DNA of 64,000 bases, taken from Nitrosospira briensis (lineage in GTDB: Bacteria > Pseudomonadota > Gammaproteobacteria > Burkholderiales > Nitrosomonadaceae). Location of the stretch: the NCBI RefSeq assembly GCF_900115125.1, contig NZ_FOVJ01000002.1:186001-250000 (forward strand). The letters run 5' to 3'. Below are positions 37,014 to 47,696 of this stretch, in pieces (position 1 is the stretch's first letter; each line of letters begins with the position of its first letter). The position numbers were made by a program, and so were the translations under genes. The notes under the pieces are model-generated. The model worked only from the letters and a program-made list of their open reading frames with translations, ran no database searches and was not told the DNA's origin.

Positions 37014-38330
37014 TTAATCCAGAAAGGCAAGATTGGTGCCACGCAGCATGTCCAGTCTCGCCATCGACGACTTTGTGTGCTCGTAAAATGCCGCCATATG
37101 CTTGGGCGGAACGGGCTGTGCGGGGGGCATCGCGACCTTCAAGGGGTCGCGCTGGACATCGTTGTAACGAAATTCATAATGCAGATGCGGACCTGTAGCC
37201 ATTCCGGTTGCACCGACGCGGCCAATGATATCGCCCTGGCGGACATGCTGTCCCTTGCGCAAGCCTTTCGCGAAAGCCGATAAGTGACCGTAAACGGTTG
37301 AGTATGATCCCCGATGTTGCAGGAAAATGACGTTGCCGTAGCCGCCCTGCCAGCCGGCAAATGCCACGGTACCATCGGCTGCGGCCTTCACCCCCGTGCC
37401 TGTCGGCGCGGCATAGTCAATGCCCTTATGGGCGCGCCATGTTTTCAGGACGGGATGGAAACGGCCAGTGGAAAAACCGGAACTGATACGGGAAAATTCC
37501 AGCGGCGAACGCAGAAATGCCTTTTTCAGGCTCTTGCCGTCGGGCGTGTAGTAACCGCTTTCTCCGTTCTCCACCTGGAAATATAACGCCCGGTAAGGCG
37601 TACCCTGGTTAACGAACTCCACGGCGAGCACCCGTCCGGCTCTCGCCGGCTCGCCGTTGCCGTAAAGCGAATCATATACCACGGTAAAACGGTCGCCCTT
37701 GCGCAAATCGCGATGAAAGTCTATTTCGGACGCTAGAATATCGACAATCTGGGTGGCGACGCTATCAGGCACCCCCGCGCCGTCGACCGCGGCAAATAGC
37801 GAACTGTTTATTACGCCGGATTTCATCTGGATATGCGTCTCCAGTTTGGCCGGTTGTGTGCTGGGCTTGAAAACATCGCCGCTCTTTTCCATCACCAACT
37901 GTTCACTGCCGCCAGGAAAATAGCGGAGCAGAAGCAATTCACCCGCGGCTGTCGTCTGCACGTGAATGGTCTTGCCGGCCACCAGTTGATGGATGGCCTT
38001 CATATCCCTTGCATCCCGGAGAAAATTCATCGCCTCCTGATTATTCACCTCGAGGCGGGAAAGCAGGGTTGCAATAGTGTCACCGCTCTGGATGCGCTCC
38101 TGCCGCCAGAACGTCATGTCGGCGTCGTGGCTTGGCTGAATGTCGGGAAGCTCGAGGCCGAGGACAACCTGTTGCACGGGCAGTTCTTCCAATGGAGTAT
38201 TCGGCGCAATACCGAAAGCAGCCATCATGCCGAATAAGGGGAAGGTGGATAACAGAATCAGCCAGCGCAATCTTTTTTTTGTCAGCGCCAGCGGCCTCGG
38301 TGCTGAATTTTTGTTTTTGTCGCCCGACAT
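37014..38330 (-). CDS. M23 family metallopeptidase (peptidoglycan endopeptidase)
   Basis: A 438-residue membrane-anchored protein. From MSGDKNKNSAPR it has an N-terminal helix (about residues 25-45), an OapA/LysM-like region including GDTIATLLSRLEV, and a C-terminal LytM domain. The zinc ligands are visible: H in AHKGIDYAAPTGT with D four after, and HLHYEF near the end (GPHLHYEF). GAGGG 5 nt upstream supports ATG 38330 over the longer frame to 38387. It probably hydrolyses peptide crosslinks. It precedes anmK. Confidence 0.93.
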   Translation of the reverse strand: MSGDKNKNSAPRPLALTKKRLRWLILLSTFPLFGMMAAFGIAPNTPLEELPVQQVVLGLELPDIQPSHDADMTFWRQERIQSGDTIATLLSRLEVNNQEAMNFLRDARDMKAIHQLVAGKTIHVQTTAAGELLLLRYFPGGSEQLVMEKSGDVFKPSTQPAKLETHIQMKSGVINSSLFAAVDGAGVPDSVATQIVDILASEIDFHRDLRKGDRFTVVYDSLYGNGEPARAGRVLAVEFVNQGTPYRALYFQVENGESGYYTPDGKSLKKAFLRSPLEFSRISSGFSTGRFHPVLKTWRAHKGIDYAAPTGTGVKAAADGTVAFAGWQGGYGNVIFLQHRGSYSTVYGHLSAFAKGLRKGQHVRQGDIIGRVGATGMATGPHLHYEFRYNDVQRDPLKVAMPPAQPVPPKHMAAFYEHTKSSMARLDMLRGTNLAFLD

Positions 38331-38608
38331 GATATCCCTCGTTCCCCTCATGGCTTTTGAGTTGCAGAGTCTAACATAAAATCTCACCGTTAATAGAAGG
38401 TCGGGCCATTAAGTCAATCCGAGGTAAGGTATAATTACGGGCTTTGCGCAGAACCCCGCCAGCTCGCTGTTTATAGCGGAATAACACTCACGGTTCACGG
38501 TTATATTCACATTTCCGGAAACGAGCTTCCCTCAAGCCATCTCGCTGATTCAGCAATAACGCCGCACTGATTTTCCGGGAATTTAACAATGTCAATGGAA
38601 CATACTCT

Positions 38609-39793
38609 ATGTCGACGGAAGATTTGACGCTTGATCTCCTGGCGTACCACGCTTTCCCTCTTCTCGCTTCGGCTCTGACGGAGCGAAAAGACGCGATTCT
38701 TCAGGAATGGGAATCAGCCGTAGCACATACGCTGCCGGCCGCGGACGCGCTCACGCTTGAAAACCTTCGAAATTCCGTCCCTTTGATCCTGCAGGAGCTG
38801 ATAGACGCTTTCGCCTCGGGGCAACCGGAAGCAACCCGTTATCTGGAAGAGGGCAGTAAATTGCACGGCGAATCGCGCTTTCAGGAAAATTACAATATGC
38901 GCGAGCTGGTCGTCGAGTACCGGCTGCTGCGCCGGGTAATGATCGAGCAGATATCCGGCGTGTTGAACGAGAAACTGGATATGGAGAACAACGTGGCCTT
39001 GAACATGGCCGTGGACACAGCGCTGCAAAGCGGAATTGTCATGTTCACGGAGAACCTTCAGGCACAAATTAAAGCTTCCACCGAGATAAGGTCCAAGTAT
39101 CTTTCCTATCTTTCGCATGATCTCCGAAACCATCTCAATCGCGCCACACTTCATATACAGCTTCTTTCGGCGAAGCTTGCCAGAATTCCGGAGTATGAAA
39201 GTAACGTGCTGGACCTGGACTCTGTCAAAAATGCAATACTGCAGACGACTGCCGGGATGGACAAGTTGCTGCAGTCGGAGCAGCTGCGGAGAGGATCCAT
39301 GCACCAAGCAGCGAACGTTGTGGATTTGAATTTGTTTCTATCTGAAGTAGTCAAGCAGGTAGCCCCCGAAGCCAAGTCGAAGGGATTGGAGCTGGAGATG
39401 GACGTGCCCGAAGGGGCGAAGGCTGTCAGCGATGAAAAGCTGCTGATACTGGTGTTACAAAATTTACTGGATAACGCAGTAAAATACAGCTCGGCCGGCA
39501 CCATAAAGGTGAGGGCACGAGACCATTCAAATGCTGAAAACATAAGCTGGGTATTAAGTATTATTGACCACGGGCCAGGTATCGCGCCGGAAAATCTGAC
39601 TCACTTGTTCGACGCCTTCAGGCGAGGCGAAACGCACGGTATACCGGGCGTAGGACTGGGCCTGTCAATTGCCGCGGAAGCTGCAAGACTTTTAGGCGGC
39701 AAACTGGAAATCGAATCGGAGGTGGACGTGGGTTCAACGTTCCGGTTAATGTTGCCCAGCCCAGCATCGCCAGCATCAGAAAGCGAGATGTGA
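38609..39793 (+). CDS. Sensor histidine kinase with RsbRD-like N-terminal domain
   Basis: A 394-residue soluble kinase with no membrane segment. Residues about 15-150 resemble the all-helical RsbRD N-terminal domain (RKDAILQEWESAV, EYRLLRRVMIEQI). The HisKA H-box has H170 in YLSHDLRNHLNR; the ATPase domain has N-box NLLDNAVKYS, G1 IDHGPGIAPE and G2 GVGLGLSIAAEAA. It is therefore a cytoplasmic sensor kinase. No response regulator is adjacent, so it is an orphan. It lies between the divergent M23 gene and lnt. Confidence 0.92.
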   Translation: MSTEDLTLDLLAYHAFPLLASALTERKDAILQEWESAVAHTLPAADALTLENLRNSVPLILQELIDAFASGQPEATRYLEEGSKLHGESRFQENYNMRELVVEYRLLRRVMIEQISGVLNEKLDMENNVALNMAVDTALQSGIVMFTENLQAQIKASTEIRSKYLSYLSHDLRNHLNRATLHIQLLSAKLARIPEYESNVLDLDSVKNAILQTTAGMDKLLQSEQLRRGSMHQAANVVDLNLFLSEVVKQVAPEAKSKGLELEMDVPEGAKAVSDEKLLILVLQNLLDNAVKYSSAGTIKVRARDHSNAENISWVLSIIDHGPGIAPENLTHLFDAFRRGETHGIPGVGLGLSIAAEAARLLGGKLEIESEVDVGSTFRLMLPSPASPASESEM

Positions 39794-39884
39794 TCATCCT
39801 TTCAAAATCAACTGTCCGGGGCTTTTACCCCGGACAACGTGCTGTCCAGCTACCGAATCAAATCCGGCAAACAAACTTATTGAA

Positions 39885-41390
39885 GTGTCAAAAAATACGA
39901 TCCGCGCGCAATCAGGCATCTCGTTTCTAATCGGCGCACTTACCGTTCCCGGTTTCGCGCCGTTTTATTTTTTTCCGATCCCGCTTTTCACGCTCGCGCT
40001 GCTGTGCCATTTCTGGCGCAGGAGCGTAACGCCCTTCCGTGCGGCGCTGTTGGGCTTCTCTTTTGGCATGGGCATGTTCGGTGCGGGCGTAACCTGGATC
40101 TATGTCAGCTTGCATGACTTCGGGGGCATGCCCATGGCGGCCGCGGTGGTCGCGCTAATCGTCCTGTGCGCTTATCTCGCGCTATTCCCCGCTGCGGCAG
40201 GCTGGGTACTGAAGAAACTTTCGATCGCTTCTCCCTGGGTCTGGGTATTGGCTGCCGGCGCCCTGTGGGGACTGTCCGACTGGCTGCGCAGCGTATTGTT
40301 TACCGGTTTTCCCTGGCTGACATTGGGTTATTCCCAGGCTCCCGATAGTCCTCTTGCGGGTTTTGCTCCAGTCATAGGCGTCTATGGCGTCTCGATGATA
40401 CTGGTGTGGAGTTCAGCGCTCGTATGTCTGCTTCTTGAAAGAGAATTTCGCAAAAAGAATTATGTGATTTCATTGCTCGCGATCTGGATTGCCGGTTTCG
40501 GCTTGCAGCATGTCCGGTGGACCGAACCGCAGGGCGAGCCGGTAACAGTGAGCCTGTTGCAGGGTAATATCTCGCAAGACCTGAAGTGGCGGGCCGACCA
40601 ACTCGTCAGTTCGCTGGCAAGGTATGCCACACTTACGAGGGAGAGCAACAGCCGCCTGATCATCACGCCGGAAATCTCCATACCGCTGCCCCGTGATGAG
40701 GTGCCCTCAAGCTACCTGTCGCAGCTTGCCGCCCACGCAAGGCAAAATGACGGGGACATCCTCGTCGGCATGCTTGAGGTGCTCACTAGTGCTGGCGGCA
40801 AGGAATACTATAATTCCATGTTCAGCTTCGGCGCCTCGCCCGACCAGCGGTACCGAAAACACCATTTGGTGCCATTCGGTGAATTTATTCCACTGAAATT
40901 CCTGTTCGGCTGGGTCACGAACGTTTTCCCGATGTCCGATTTTTCGCGTGGCGGGCTGGACCAGCAACCCATGAATATCGCTGGGCAAAAAGTAGCAGTG
41001 AATATCTGCTACGAGGATGTATTCGGGGAGGAAATAATCCAGCAACTGCCGCAAGCAACGCTGCTCGCCAACGTGAGCAATGATGCGTGGTTCGGCCGGT
41101 CCATCGGCCCGCGGCAGCATTTGCAGATTTCACAAATGCGCGCACTGGAGACCGGTCGTTATATGTTGCGCGCCACCAACACCGGGCTTACTGCCATCAT
41201 TAACGAACGCGGTGTGGTGCTGCAAGAAGCGGAAGTGTTTACCACAACGGCACTGCACGGACTGGCGCAGGGATACACCGGCGCCACGCCCTACATCCGG
41301 TTTGGGAATAGCCTGCTGCTGGGGCTTGCGGGAATAATACTTTTGATCAGCTTGCTACCGGTTTTCAGCGGTGGGCGCAAAAACCTGTAA
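39885..41390 (+). CDS. lnt: Apolipoprotein N-acyltransferase
   Basis: Adds the third acyl chain to the N-terminal Cys of lipoproteins in the inner membrane. The 501-residue protein has about seven hydrophobic segments in the first half and a nitrilase domain after about residue 220. The catalytic triad is visible: Glu in ITPEISIPLPRDE, Lys in YRKHHLVPFGEF and Cys in NICYEDVFGEE. The start is a GTG at 39885. It follows a histidine kinase and precedes glyQ. Confidence 0.96.
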   Translation: MSKNTIRAQSGISFLIGALTVPGFAPFYFFPIPLFTLALLCHFWRRSVTPFRAALLGFSFGMGMFGAGVTWIYVSLHDFGGMPMAAAVVALIVLCAYLALFPAAAGWVLKKLSIASPWVWVLAAGALWGLSDWLRSVLFTGFPWLTLGYSQAPDSPLAGFAPVIGVYGVSMILVWSSALVCLLLEREFRKKNYVISLLAIWIAGFGLQHVRWTEPQGEPVTVSLLQGNISQDLKWRADQLVSSLARYATLTRESNSRLIITPEISIPLPRDEVPSSYLSQLAAHARQNDGDILVGMLEVLTSAGGKEYYNSMFSFGASPDQRYRKHHLVPFGEFIPLKFLFGWVTNVFPMSDFSRGGLDQQPMNIAGQKVAVNICYEDVFGEEIIQQLPQATLLANVSNDAWFGRSIGPRQHLQISQMRALETGRYMLRATNTGLTAIINERGVVLQEAEVFTTTALHGLAQGYTGATPYIRFGNSLLLGLAGIILLISLLPVFSGGRKNL

Positions 41391-41434
41391 AATCGCATTG
41401 TTGAGTAATCCCCCATTTTTGTTCAAATTCCCGC

Positions 41435-42340
41435 ATGCGCACATTCCAGGAAATTATCCTCACCCTGCAACAATATTGGGATAGACAGGGTTGCGCGCTG
41501 CTTCAACCTTATGACATGGAAGTGGGTGCGGGCACCTCTCACACCGCCACCTTTCTTCGCGCGCTTGGCCCGGAACCCTGGAAAGCGGCCTACGTGCAAC
41601 CCACTCGCCGGCCAAAAGATGGGCGCTATGGCGAAAACCCCAACCGCTTGCAGCATTATTACCAGTTCCAGGCCGTGCTGAAGCCCGCGCCGCCCGATAT
41701 CCTTGAATTGTATCTTGGCTCGCTGAAAGAACTCGGCTTCGACCTCAAGCAAAACGACATTCGTTTCGTCGAGGACGACTGGGAAAACCCGACATTGGGC
41801 GCTTGGGGCCTGGGCTGGGAAGTATGGCTGAACGGGATGGAAGTCACGCAGTTTACCTATTTTCAGCAGGTCGGCGGCCTGAACTGCAAGCCGATCACCG
41901 GTGAAATCACGTACGGGCTGGAGCGGCTTGCAATGTATTTGCAAGGCGTGGACAACGTATTCGATCTGATATGGACAAAGGGGCTTTCCTATCGTGATGT
42001 CTACCATCAGAACGAGGTCGAGCAATCCGCCTATAACTTTGAACACAGTGACGTGAGCTTCCTGCTGGGCGCCTTTTCAAGCCATGAAACACAAGCCCGG
42101 CATCTGGTGGAACAGGGGCTGGCATTACCTGCCTACGAGCAGGTGCTGAAAACAGCGCACACTTTCAACCTTCTGGATGCACGCGGTGCCATTTCCGTTA
42201 CGGAACGCGCCGCCTACATGGCACGGATTCGCGACCTTGCCCGCAGCGTAGCACAGGCTTATTACGAGAGCCGCAAACGTCTGGGCTTCCCCATGGCGCC
42301 GCCCGAGTGGGCGAGGCAGTTGATGGAGAAAGCCGCTTGA
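41435..42340 (+). CDS. glyQ: Glycyl-tRNA synthetase alpha subunit
   Basis: The aminoacylation catalytic subunit of the bacterial alpha2-beta2 enzyme, 301 residues. It starts [20 protein letters not shown] and includes [20 protein letters not shown] and [19 protein letters not shown], the class II active-site motifs. It overlaps glyS by 4 nt, so the two subunits are translationally coupled. Confidence 0.98.
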   Translation: MRTFQEIILTLQQYWDRQGCALLQPYDMEVGAGTSHTATFLRALGPEPWKAAYVQPTRRPKDGRYGENPNRLQHYYQFQAVLKPAPPDILELYLGSLKELGFDLKQNDIRFVEDDWENPTLGAWGLGWEVWLNGMEVTQFTYFQQVGGLNCKPITGEITYGLERLAMYLQGVDNVFDLIWTKGLSYRDVYHQNEVEQSAYNFEHSDVSFLLGAFSSHETQARHLVEQGLALPAYEQVLKTAHTFNLLDARGAISVTERAAYMARIRDLARSVAQAYYESRKRLGFPMAPPEWARQLMEKAA

Positions 42341-44544
42341 CTAATGCAACTCAAAGTTTGCCAATCCCAAGTCTGCTCGTTGAATTGCTGGTCCAGGAGC
42401 TGCCGCCAAAATCCCTGAAGAAACTTGGCGACAGTTTTGCGGAAACCGTGACGGCAAGCCTGAAGAGGCAAGGCCTGGCAGCAAACGATGTTGCCGCCAC
42501 CCCTTTTGCTTCCCCACGCCGTCTCGCAGTACATATCGAACACGTGGCAGCGCAAGCCGCTGACAAGTCCGTTTCGCAAAAACTGATGCCGGTAGCAGTC
42601 GGCCTGGATGCGAACGGCCTAGCCACGCCTGCACTGCTCAAGAAACTGCGCAGTCTGTGCGGGAATGCCGCCTGTCCGCCGGTATCCCAGCTAAAGCGGG
42701 CGATTGACGGCAAGGCGGAGGCCTTATTCCTTGATAGCGTGGCAAAGGGCGCAACGCTGGCAGAAGGCTTGCAGAAAGCAATCGAAGAAACGCTAGAGAA
42801 GCTGCCGATTGCCACGATGATGACCTATCAGCTTGGCGATGGCTGGAGTACAGTGAATTTTGTGCGTCCCGCGCAAGGCCTGGTCGCCCTGCACGGCCAA
42901 GAGATCGTGCCTGTCGAGGTGCTGGGCTTGACCGCGGGACGTGAAACCCAGGGCCATCGTTTCGAAGCAAAAATGAATCCCCTGATATTGCGGGATGCTG
43001 ACAGCTACGCGCAATATCTTGAAGCAGAAGGTGCAGTAATCGCCGCTTTCCCCGCTCGCCGGGAAGAAATTGAACGTCAGTTGAAAGCGGCTGCAGCCGG
43101 CGGAAACCTTGACTTGATTGAGGATGATGCGCTCCTGGACGAAGTGACTGCTCTGGTCGAACGCCCTCATGTACTGGTCGGTCAATTTGACTCCGGGTTC
43201 CTGGATGTGCCGCAGGAATGCCTGATTCTGACCATGAAAGTACACCAGAAGTACTTCCCGCTTCTGGCCAAAAACGGCGCACTCTCACATAAATTCCTGA
43301 TCGTTTCAAATATCCATCCGGCTGACGCTCGCCAGATAGTTGCCGGCAATGAGCGCGTGCTGCGCTCACGGCTGGCGGATGCAAAGTTCTTTTTCGATCA
43401 GGATCGCAAGAAGACGCTGGCTTCACGCGTTGCTGGCCTGGACAAGGTGGTTTATCACAATAAACTCGGTACGCAGGCGGAGCGGGTGGAGCGGATTTGG
43501 GCGATTGCGCAAGCGATCGGTTTGCAATTAGGCGGAAACGAGTTTGCGGCAAAGGCAAGCGAAGCAGCCATGCTTTCGAAAGCCGATCTGCTCACCGACA
43601 TGGTGGGGGAGTTTCCGGAGCTGCAAGGCATCATGGGGCGCTATTATGCAAAACATGATGGCCTGGCCGACGATGTGGCGGACGCGATTGAAGATCACTA
43701 CAAGCCCCGGTTTGCGGGCGACGCGTTGCCGCGCAATATGACCGGTATTTGCGTAGCGCTGGCGGACAAGCTCGAGACGCTGGTGGGTATGTTTGGTATC
43801 GGACAAACTCCAACCGGCGATAAAGATCCCTTCGCATTACGTCGTCATGCACTGGGTGTAATCCGGATACTGATTGAAAAGGAAGTCGCGCTGCCGCTGG
43901 ACACCTTACTTGAGAAAACCGCGGATATTTTCGGCCGAAAGATCAACGGAACGCCTGAATCGCTCAGTGATTTTATTTATGAACGCCTTCGTCACTATTT
44001 CTTGTCTTCAGATGAGCAGACTTTCAGCCTGGGTGAGCCCGCCGATACGAATACGAATGCGATAAACACTGCCGCGATGAACCGCCCGGCTTTTTCTCCG
44101 CAACAAGTGGATGCGGTGCTGGCCTTGCGGCCCCAGCGGCTGAGCGATGTAAAAAAACGTCTCGACGCGGTGCGCGCCTTTGCGGCATTACCGGAAGCGG
44201 AAAGCCTTGCCGCAACCAACAAACGTGTCGGCAACATTCTAAAAAAAGCGGATGTCAGGATAGAAGACGAGATTAATCCCGCGTTTCTGCAGGCACCGGC
44301 CGAGCAGGCTTTGCACGACGCATTGAGCCGCATCGTGCCAGGAGCCGATGCCGCCTTCGCGGCTGGCGACTATAACGCTTCGCTGCAAATCCTGGCCGCG
44401 TTAAAACAACCGGTGGACGACTTTTTCGATAAGGTCATGGTCAACTCGGAAGATGAGGCGTTGCGCAGCAACCGGCTTGCCTTGCTCGCACGGTTGCACC
44501 ATGCCATGAATCGCGTAGCCGATATTTCCCGGCTGGCAACCTAA
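42337..44544 (+). CDS. glyS: Glycyl-tRNA synthetase beta subunit
   Basis: The tRNA-recognition subunit, 735 residues from a TTG at 42337 that overlaps the glyQ stop (TTGA). The frame is open to 42307, but the extra residues are translated from within glyQ and do not look conserved. The family start [18 protein letters not shown], central [12 protein letters not shown] and the C-terminal DALR-like anticodon-binding region ([22 protein letters not shown]) are present. Confidence 0.96.
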   Translation: MTNATQSLPIPSLLVELLVQELPPKSLKKLGDSFAETVTASLKRQGLAANDVAATPFASPRRLAVHIEHVAAQAADKSVSQKLMPVAVGLDANGLATPALLKKLRSLCGNAACPPVSQLKRAIDGKAEALFLDSVAKGATLAEGLQKAIEETLEKLPIATMMTYQLGDGWSTVNFVRPAQGLVALHGQEIVPVEVLGLTAGRETQGHRFEAKMNPLILRDADSYAQYLEAEGAVIAAFPARREEIERQLKAAAAGGNLDLIEDDALLDEVTALVERPHVLVGQFDSGFLDVPQECLILTMKVHQKYFPLLAKNGALSHKFLIVSNIHPADARQIVAGNERVLRSRLADAKFFFDQDRKKTLASRVAGLDKVVYHNKLGTQAERVERIWAIAQAIGLQLGGNEFAAKASEAAMLSKADLLTDMVGEFPELQGIMGRYYAKHDGLADDVADAIEDHYKPRFAGDALPRNMTGICVALADKLETLVGMFGIGQTPTGDKDPFALRRHALGVIRILIEKEVALPLDTLLEKTADIFGRKINGTPESLSDFIYERLRHYFLSSDEQTFSLGEPADTNTNAINTAAMNRPAFSPQQVDAVLALRPQRLSDVKKRLDAVRAFAALPEAESLAATNKRVGNILKKADVRIEDEINPAFLQAPAEQALHDALSRIVPGADAAFAAGDYNASLQILAALKQPVDDFFDKVMVNSEDEALRSNRLALLARLHHAMNRVADISRLAT

Positions 44545-44557
44545 CCTTGGCTCCAAC

Positions 44558-45091
44558 ATGAAACTGGTCATTCTGGATCGGGACGGCGTCATCAATTACG
44601 ACAGTGCCGCCTTTATCAAGACGCCGGACGAATGGAAACCCATTCCCGGCAGCCTGGAAGCTATTGCACATCTCACCCAGGCTGGCTATCGCGTAGTCAT
44701 TGCCACCAATCAGTCCGGAATCGGCAGAGGGCTGCTGGATATGGGGACGCTCAATGCCATCAACGACAAGATGTGCAAGGCGGCCATTCAGGCAGGCGGG
44801 CGTATCGATGCGATGTTTTTCTGTCCACACGCAAATACGGACAATTGCAATTGCCGCAAGCCGGCAACTGGAATGTTCAAGGAAATCGCGGACCGCTTCG
44901 GGGTGGAACTGAACGGCGTGCCGGCAATCGGTGACTCGTTGCGCGATTTGCAGACCGCGGCCGCAGTAGGCGCGATCCCGATTCTGGTGCTGACCGGCAA
45001 GGGAAAAAAAACCAAGGCAGAGGGCGAATTGCCGGAAAATACTAAAATATTTCCCAATCTGTCAGCAGCCGTTGATGCCCTGACACAATGA
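44558..45091 (+). CDS. gmhB: D-glycero-beta-D-manno-heptose-1,7-bisphosphate 7-phosphatase
   Basis: Removes the 7-phosphate in LPS inner-core heptose synthesis. The 177-residue HAD-superfamily protein has the catalytic DRDGVIN motif at residues 7-13, the TNQSGIGRG motif, and the structural zinc site CPHANTDNCNCRKP that is specific to GmhB. Its stop overlaps plsC (ATGA). The glyS-gmhB-plsC order is usual in betaproteobacteria. Confidence 0.96.
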   Translation: MKLVILDRDGVINYDSAAFIKTPDEWKPIPGSLEAIAHLTQAGYRVVIATNQSGIGRGLLDMGTLNAINDKMCKAAIQAGGRIDAMFFCPHANTDNCNCRKPATGMFKEIADRFGVELNGVPAIGDSLRDLQTAAAVGAIPILVLTGKGKKTKAEGELPENTKIFPNLSAAVDALTQ

Positions 45092-45837
45092 ACTGGATTC
45101 TGGTGGTGCTGCGCTCGGCGCTATATACTTTATTGCAGATTATTATTACCCCCCTTTACTTCCTCGTCATATTTGCCTCATTCCCGCTGCACCCGCTCAG
45201 CCGCTATCGCATCACTTCCGGTTGGGCGCACCTGATGCTGTTCCTACTGCGTGTTATTTGTGGCATCCGGTATCGTGTGATCGGGGCAGAACATATTCCC
45301 CAAACGCCCAGCATCGTGCTCTCCAAACATCAATCGGCATGGGAGACGCTTGCGTTTCAGCAGATATTCCCGCCGCAGGTGTGGGTCCTGAAAAAAGAGT
45401 TGCTGCTTGTTCCGTTTTTTGGCTGGGGATTGGCAATGACGAGCCCGATCGCCATCAATCGCAGTTCAAAAAAAGCAGCGTTGAAACAGATTGTCGAGCA
45501 AGGAAAAGACCGCCTCAAGCGGGGATTCTGGATAGTGGTTTTCCCGGAGGGCACGCGCATAGCGCCGGGCAAAAAAGGCAGATATGGCATAGGCGGCGCA
45601 TGGCTTGCAACGCACACCGGCGCACCGGTAGTCCCCGTGGCCCACAACGCCGGACACTTCTGGGGCAAGAATGCCCTGATCAAGCGGCCCGGCACGATTA
45701 CCGTAAGCATAGGTGCGCCGATCAATCCTGCAGGGATGGAACCCGGGGAGCTCAATGCCAGCGTGGAAACATGGATCGAAACCGAGATGACGCACATCGA
45801 TAATCCCGCTTCAGGCAATCGCGAATTCGGCCGTTAA
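45088..45837 (+). CDS. plsC: 1-acyl-sn-glycerol-3-phosphate acyltransferase
   Basis: Makes phosphatidic acid by acylating lysophosphatidic acid at the membrane. The 249-residue protein has an N-terminal membrane helix and the PlsC domain. Motif I reads SKHQSAWETL, so the usual HX4D is HX4E; motif III FPEGTRIAPG is intact. The D-to-E change is shared by many betaproteobacterial PlsC proteins as I recall, so it need not mean loss of activity. It overlaps gmhB by 4 nt. Confidence 0.93.
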   Translation: MNWILVVLRSALYTLLQIIITPLYFLVIFASFPLHPLSRYRITSGWAHLMLFLLRVICGIRYRVIGAEHIPQTPSIVLSKHQSAWETLAFQQIFPPQVWVLKKELLLVPFFGWGLAMTSPIAINRSSKKAALKQIVEQGKDRLKRGFWIVVFPEGTRIAPGKKGRYGIGGAWLATHTGAPVVPVAHNAGHFWGKNALIKRPGTITVSIGAPINPAGMEPGELNASVETWIETEMTHIDNPASGNREFGR

Positions 45838-45929
45838 CCCCATCGTATTTCAGTTTCGCACTATGACTGTTAGAGTTTTTTTCTACTTGACCTTCACTTG
45901 GTAAGGTTCCTATTGCCGGATTCAGGATA

Positions 45930-46694
45930 ATGCATGACGAAAACAACCCTCTGCCTCGACGCACAAAGACAAGCAAACTCGCAGCAAGCGAACAACGCCG
46001 TATCAAGCTGAACGGCAAGGATGTGGCGTATGTCCTCATGCGCTGCAGGCGAAAGACCATTGGCATGAAAATCGACAGGGACGGATTAACGGTCCGCATC
46101 CCGCCGAGAGAATCATTATGCTGGGTCGAATCGGTATTGCAAAAAAGAGCCGATTGGATCGTAAAAAAACTCGACGAATGGAAGAATAGAAAGCCGAGTA
46201 AGCCCGAGTGGGCCGACGGCGCAATTTTCCCATTGTTGGGCGAGCCTTGGCGGGTGACGGTTACCCCAGCCGGGGTTGTGCAAATGGTCCCGGCCACCTC
46301 GAACAAAGAGGCGGAGGAGAACCAGTTGAAATTGCCGTTGACATCGATGCTGACATCCCAACAAATCGAAAAAGCGGTGATGGAATGGTATCGCCATCAG
46401 GCCGTGGCGTGTTTCAGCGAACGCATTGCGATGTATGCAAATAAGCTCGGTGTAGCGTTGCCGCAACTGCGATTATCGCGTGCCAGAACCTTATGGGGCA
46501 GTTGCAACTCGCGCGGCATTGTCCATCTCAACTGGCGACTGATCCAGAAGCCGCTTGACCTGGTGGATTACGTCGTGGCGCACGAATTGTCGCATCTCAT
46601 CGAAATGAATCACTCCGAGGCGTTCTGGCGGATAGTGGGAAGTGTATATCCGGGTTACGCGGCGGCGAGGAAGAAATTGAGGGGAGTTGGGTGA
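45930..46694 (+). CDS. YgjP-like metallopeptidase domain protein (SprT/M48-like)
   Basis: A 254-residue soluble protein. Its C-terminal third has the zinc motif VVAHELSHLIEMNHSEAFW, with HExxH and a downstream His, preceded by SRARTLWGSCNSRGIVHLNWRL. This is the YgjP/WLM (DUF45) domain. The N-terminal part (MRCRRKTIGMKIDRDGL) is the usual Lys/Arg-rich beta region. The biological substrate is unknown. It is the last core gene before the Hachiman-like island. Confidence 0.92.
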   Translation: MHDENNPLPRRTKTSKLAASEQRRIKLNGKDVAYVLMRCRRKTIGMKIDRDGLTVRIPPRESLCWVESVLQKRADWIVKKLDEWKNRKPSKPEWADGAIFPLLGEPWRVTVTPAGVVQMVPATSNKEAEENQLKLPLTSMLTSQQIEKAVMEWYRHQAVACFSERIAMYANKLGVALPQLRLSRARTLWGSCNSRGIVHLNWRLIQKPLDLVDYVVAHELSHLIEMNHSEAFWRIVGSVYPGYAAARKKLRGVG

Positions 46695-46799
46695 TGGTAC
46701 AGATTCAATATGCTGCACTCCTGATCTGGCAACTGTGTTGGATGCCAATTTTTGGAAAGTGCCAAGAGTAGTCATTTAACGTCGGCGGAATGGATAAAA

Positions 46800-47696
46800 A
46801 TGACGCAGTGGAAATCCTCAAAACAACCAATTAGCAGATCGTTCAACCCGGACACCGTTTCTGCGAGCGCGACGGGAGCGGCCCTACCCTCCCATCTCTC
46901 AAACCTTTCAAAACGCGCCGAGTCCCTTGTTTCATCTGACGGATGTCGCATCGATATCTGGGAGTTAAACGTTCCGTCAACTGCGGACTATCTGAGCGCA
47001 TGGGCCTCGAACTTCCGACAGCACTACTGTTCCGATACTGAGATCGACGATCTCAGGGCTGGCACAGGCCTTTCCCGTGCTGAATACCTGACTCAACTGA
47101 TATTCCCGGACAAGAGTACCGCTCCCGGACCCGGTATCCGGGCCGGCGACTTTGCTGAGCTGTTAGTATCCGACTACGTTGAGTACCTGCTTGGGTATTG
47201 GGTCCCCCGAGGAAAATATGCCGAGAAATCGAGTCGTGACGAGTCAGTAAAGGGAGTGGATATCCTTGGATTTCGTCTAACCAATCCGCCATCGCCAACC
47301 TCTTCTGACACGCTGTTGGCTTTCGAGGTCAAGGCACAGTTCTCCGGCAGTAAGTACACGGGTCGTCTACAAACCGCTATCATCGATTCGTCAAAAGACT
47401 ACCTGAGACGCGCTATGATGCTAAATGCGACGAAGCGACGGCTTCGCCAAGCGGGCCAGCATGACAGAGCGCTGCTGGTTCAACGCTTTCAGAATCTGTC
47501 AGACCACCCGTATATTTACCGCTCGGGCGCAGCCGGAGTCCTGTCTGATACAGCGTACGACGAGGATATTCTTCAGAAATCAACCAAGGTCTTGGGGCAC
47601 CAGAATGCGGGGAACCTTGAGCTCATCGTGATTCGAGGCAAGGAGCTGATGAAGCTAGTTCACGCGTTATATGAACGGGCCGCGAATGAGGCCTGA
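46800..47696 (+). CDS. HamA-like nuclease of a Hachiman-type defense system (PD-(D/E)XK)
   Basis: A 298-residue soluble protein from ATG 46800 (a TTG at 46752 would add 16 residues). The middle part carries the arrangement expected of a HamA/DUF1837 nuclease: GIRAGDFAELLVSDYVEYLL (Glu120), then KGVDILGF (Asp154), then LLAFEVKAQF (Glu176 and Lys178), so the PD-(D/E)XK residues appear intact. No signal peptide or membrane helix is seen. In Hachiman, HamA is the DNA-degrading effector held by the HamB helicase. Its end overlaps the next reading frame, which suggests coupling to hamB. The family assignment is from motif pattern and context, not a database match. Confidence 0.72.
   Translation: MTQWKSSKQPISRSFNPDTVSASATGAALPSHLSNLSKRAESLVSSDGCRIDIWELNVPSTADYLSAWASNFRQHYCSDTEIDDLRAGTGLSRAEYLTQLIFPDKSTAPGPGIRAGDFAELLVSDYVEYLLGYWVPRGKYAEKSSRDESVKGVDILGFRLTNPPSPTSSDTLLAFEVKAQFSGSKYTGRLQTAIIDSSKDYLRRAMMLNATKRRLRQAGQHDRALLVQRFQNLSDHPYIYRSGAAGVLSDTAYDEDILQKSTKVLGHQNAGNLELIVIRGKELMKLVHALYERAANEA

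Noticed and set aside
38430-38435. TATAAT upstream of the histidine kinase gene
   Set aside because: No acceptable -35 hexamer at the right distance, and the gene starts about 175 bases further on.
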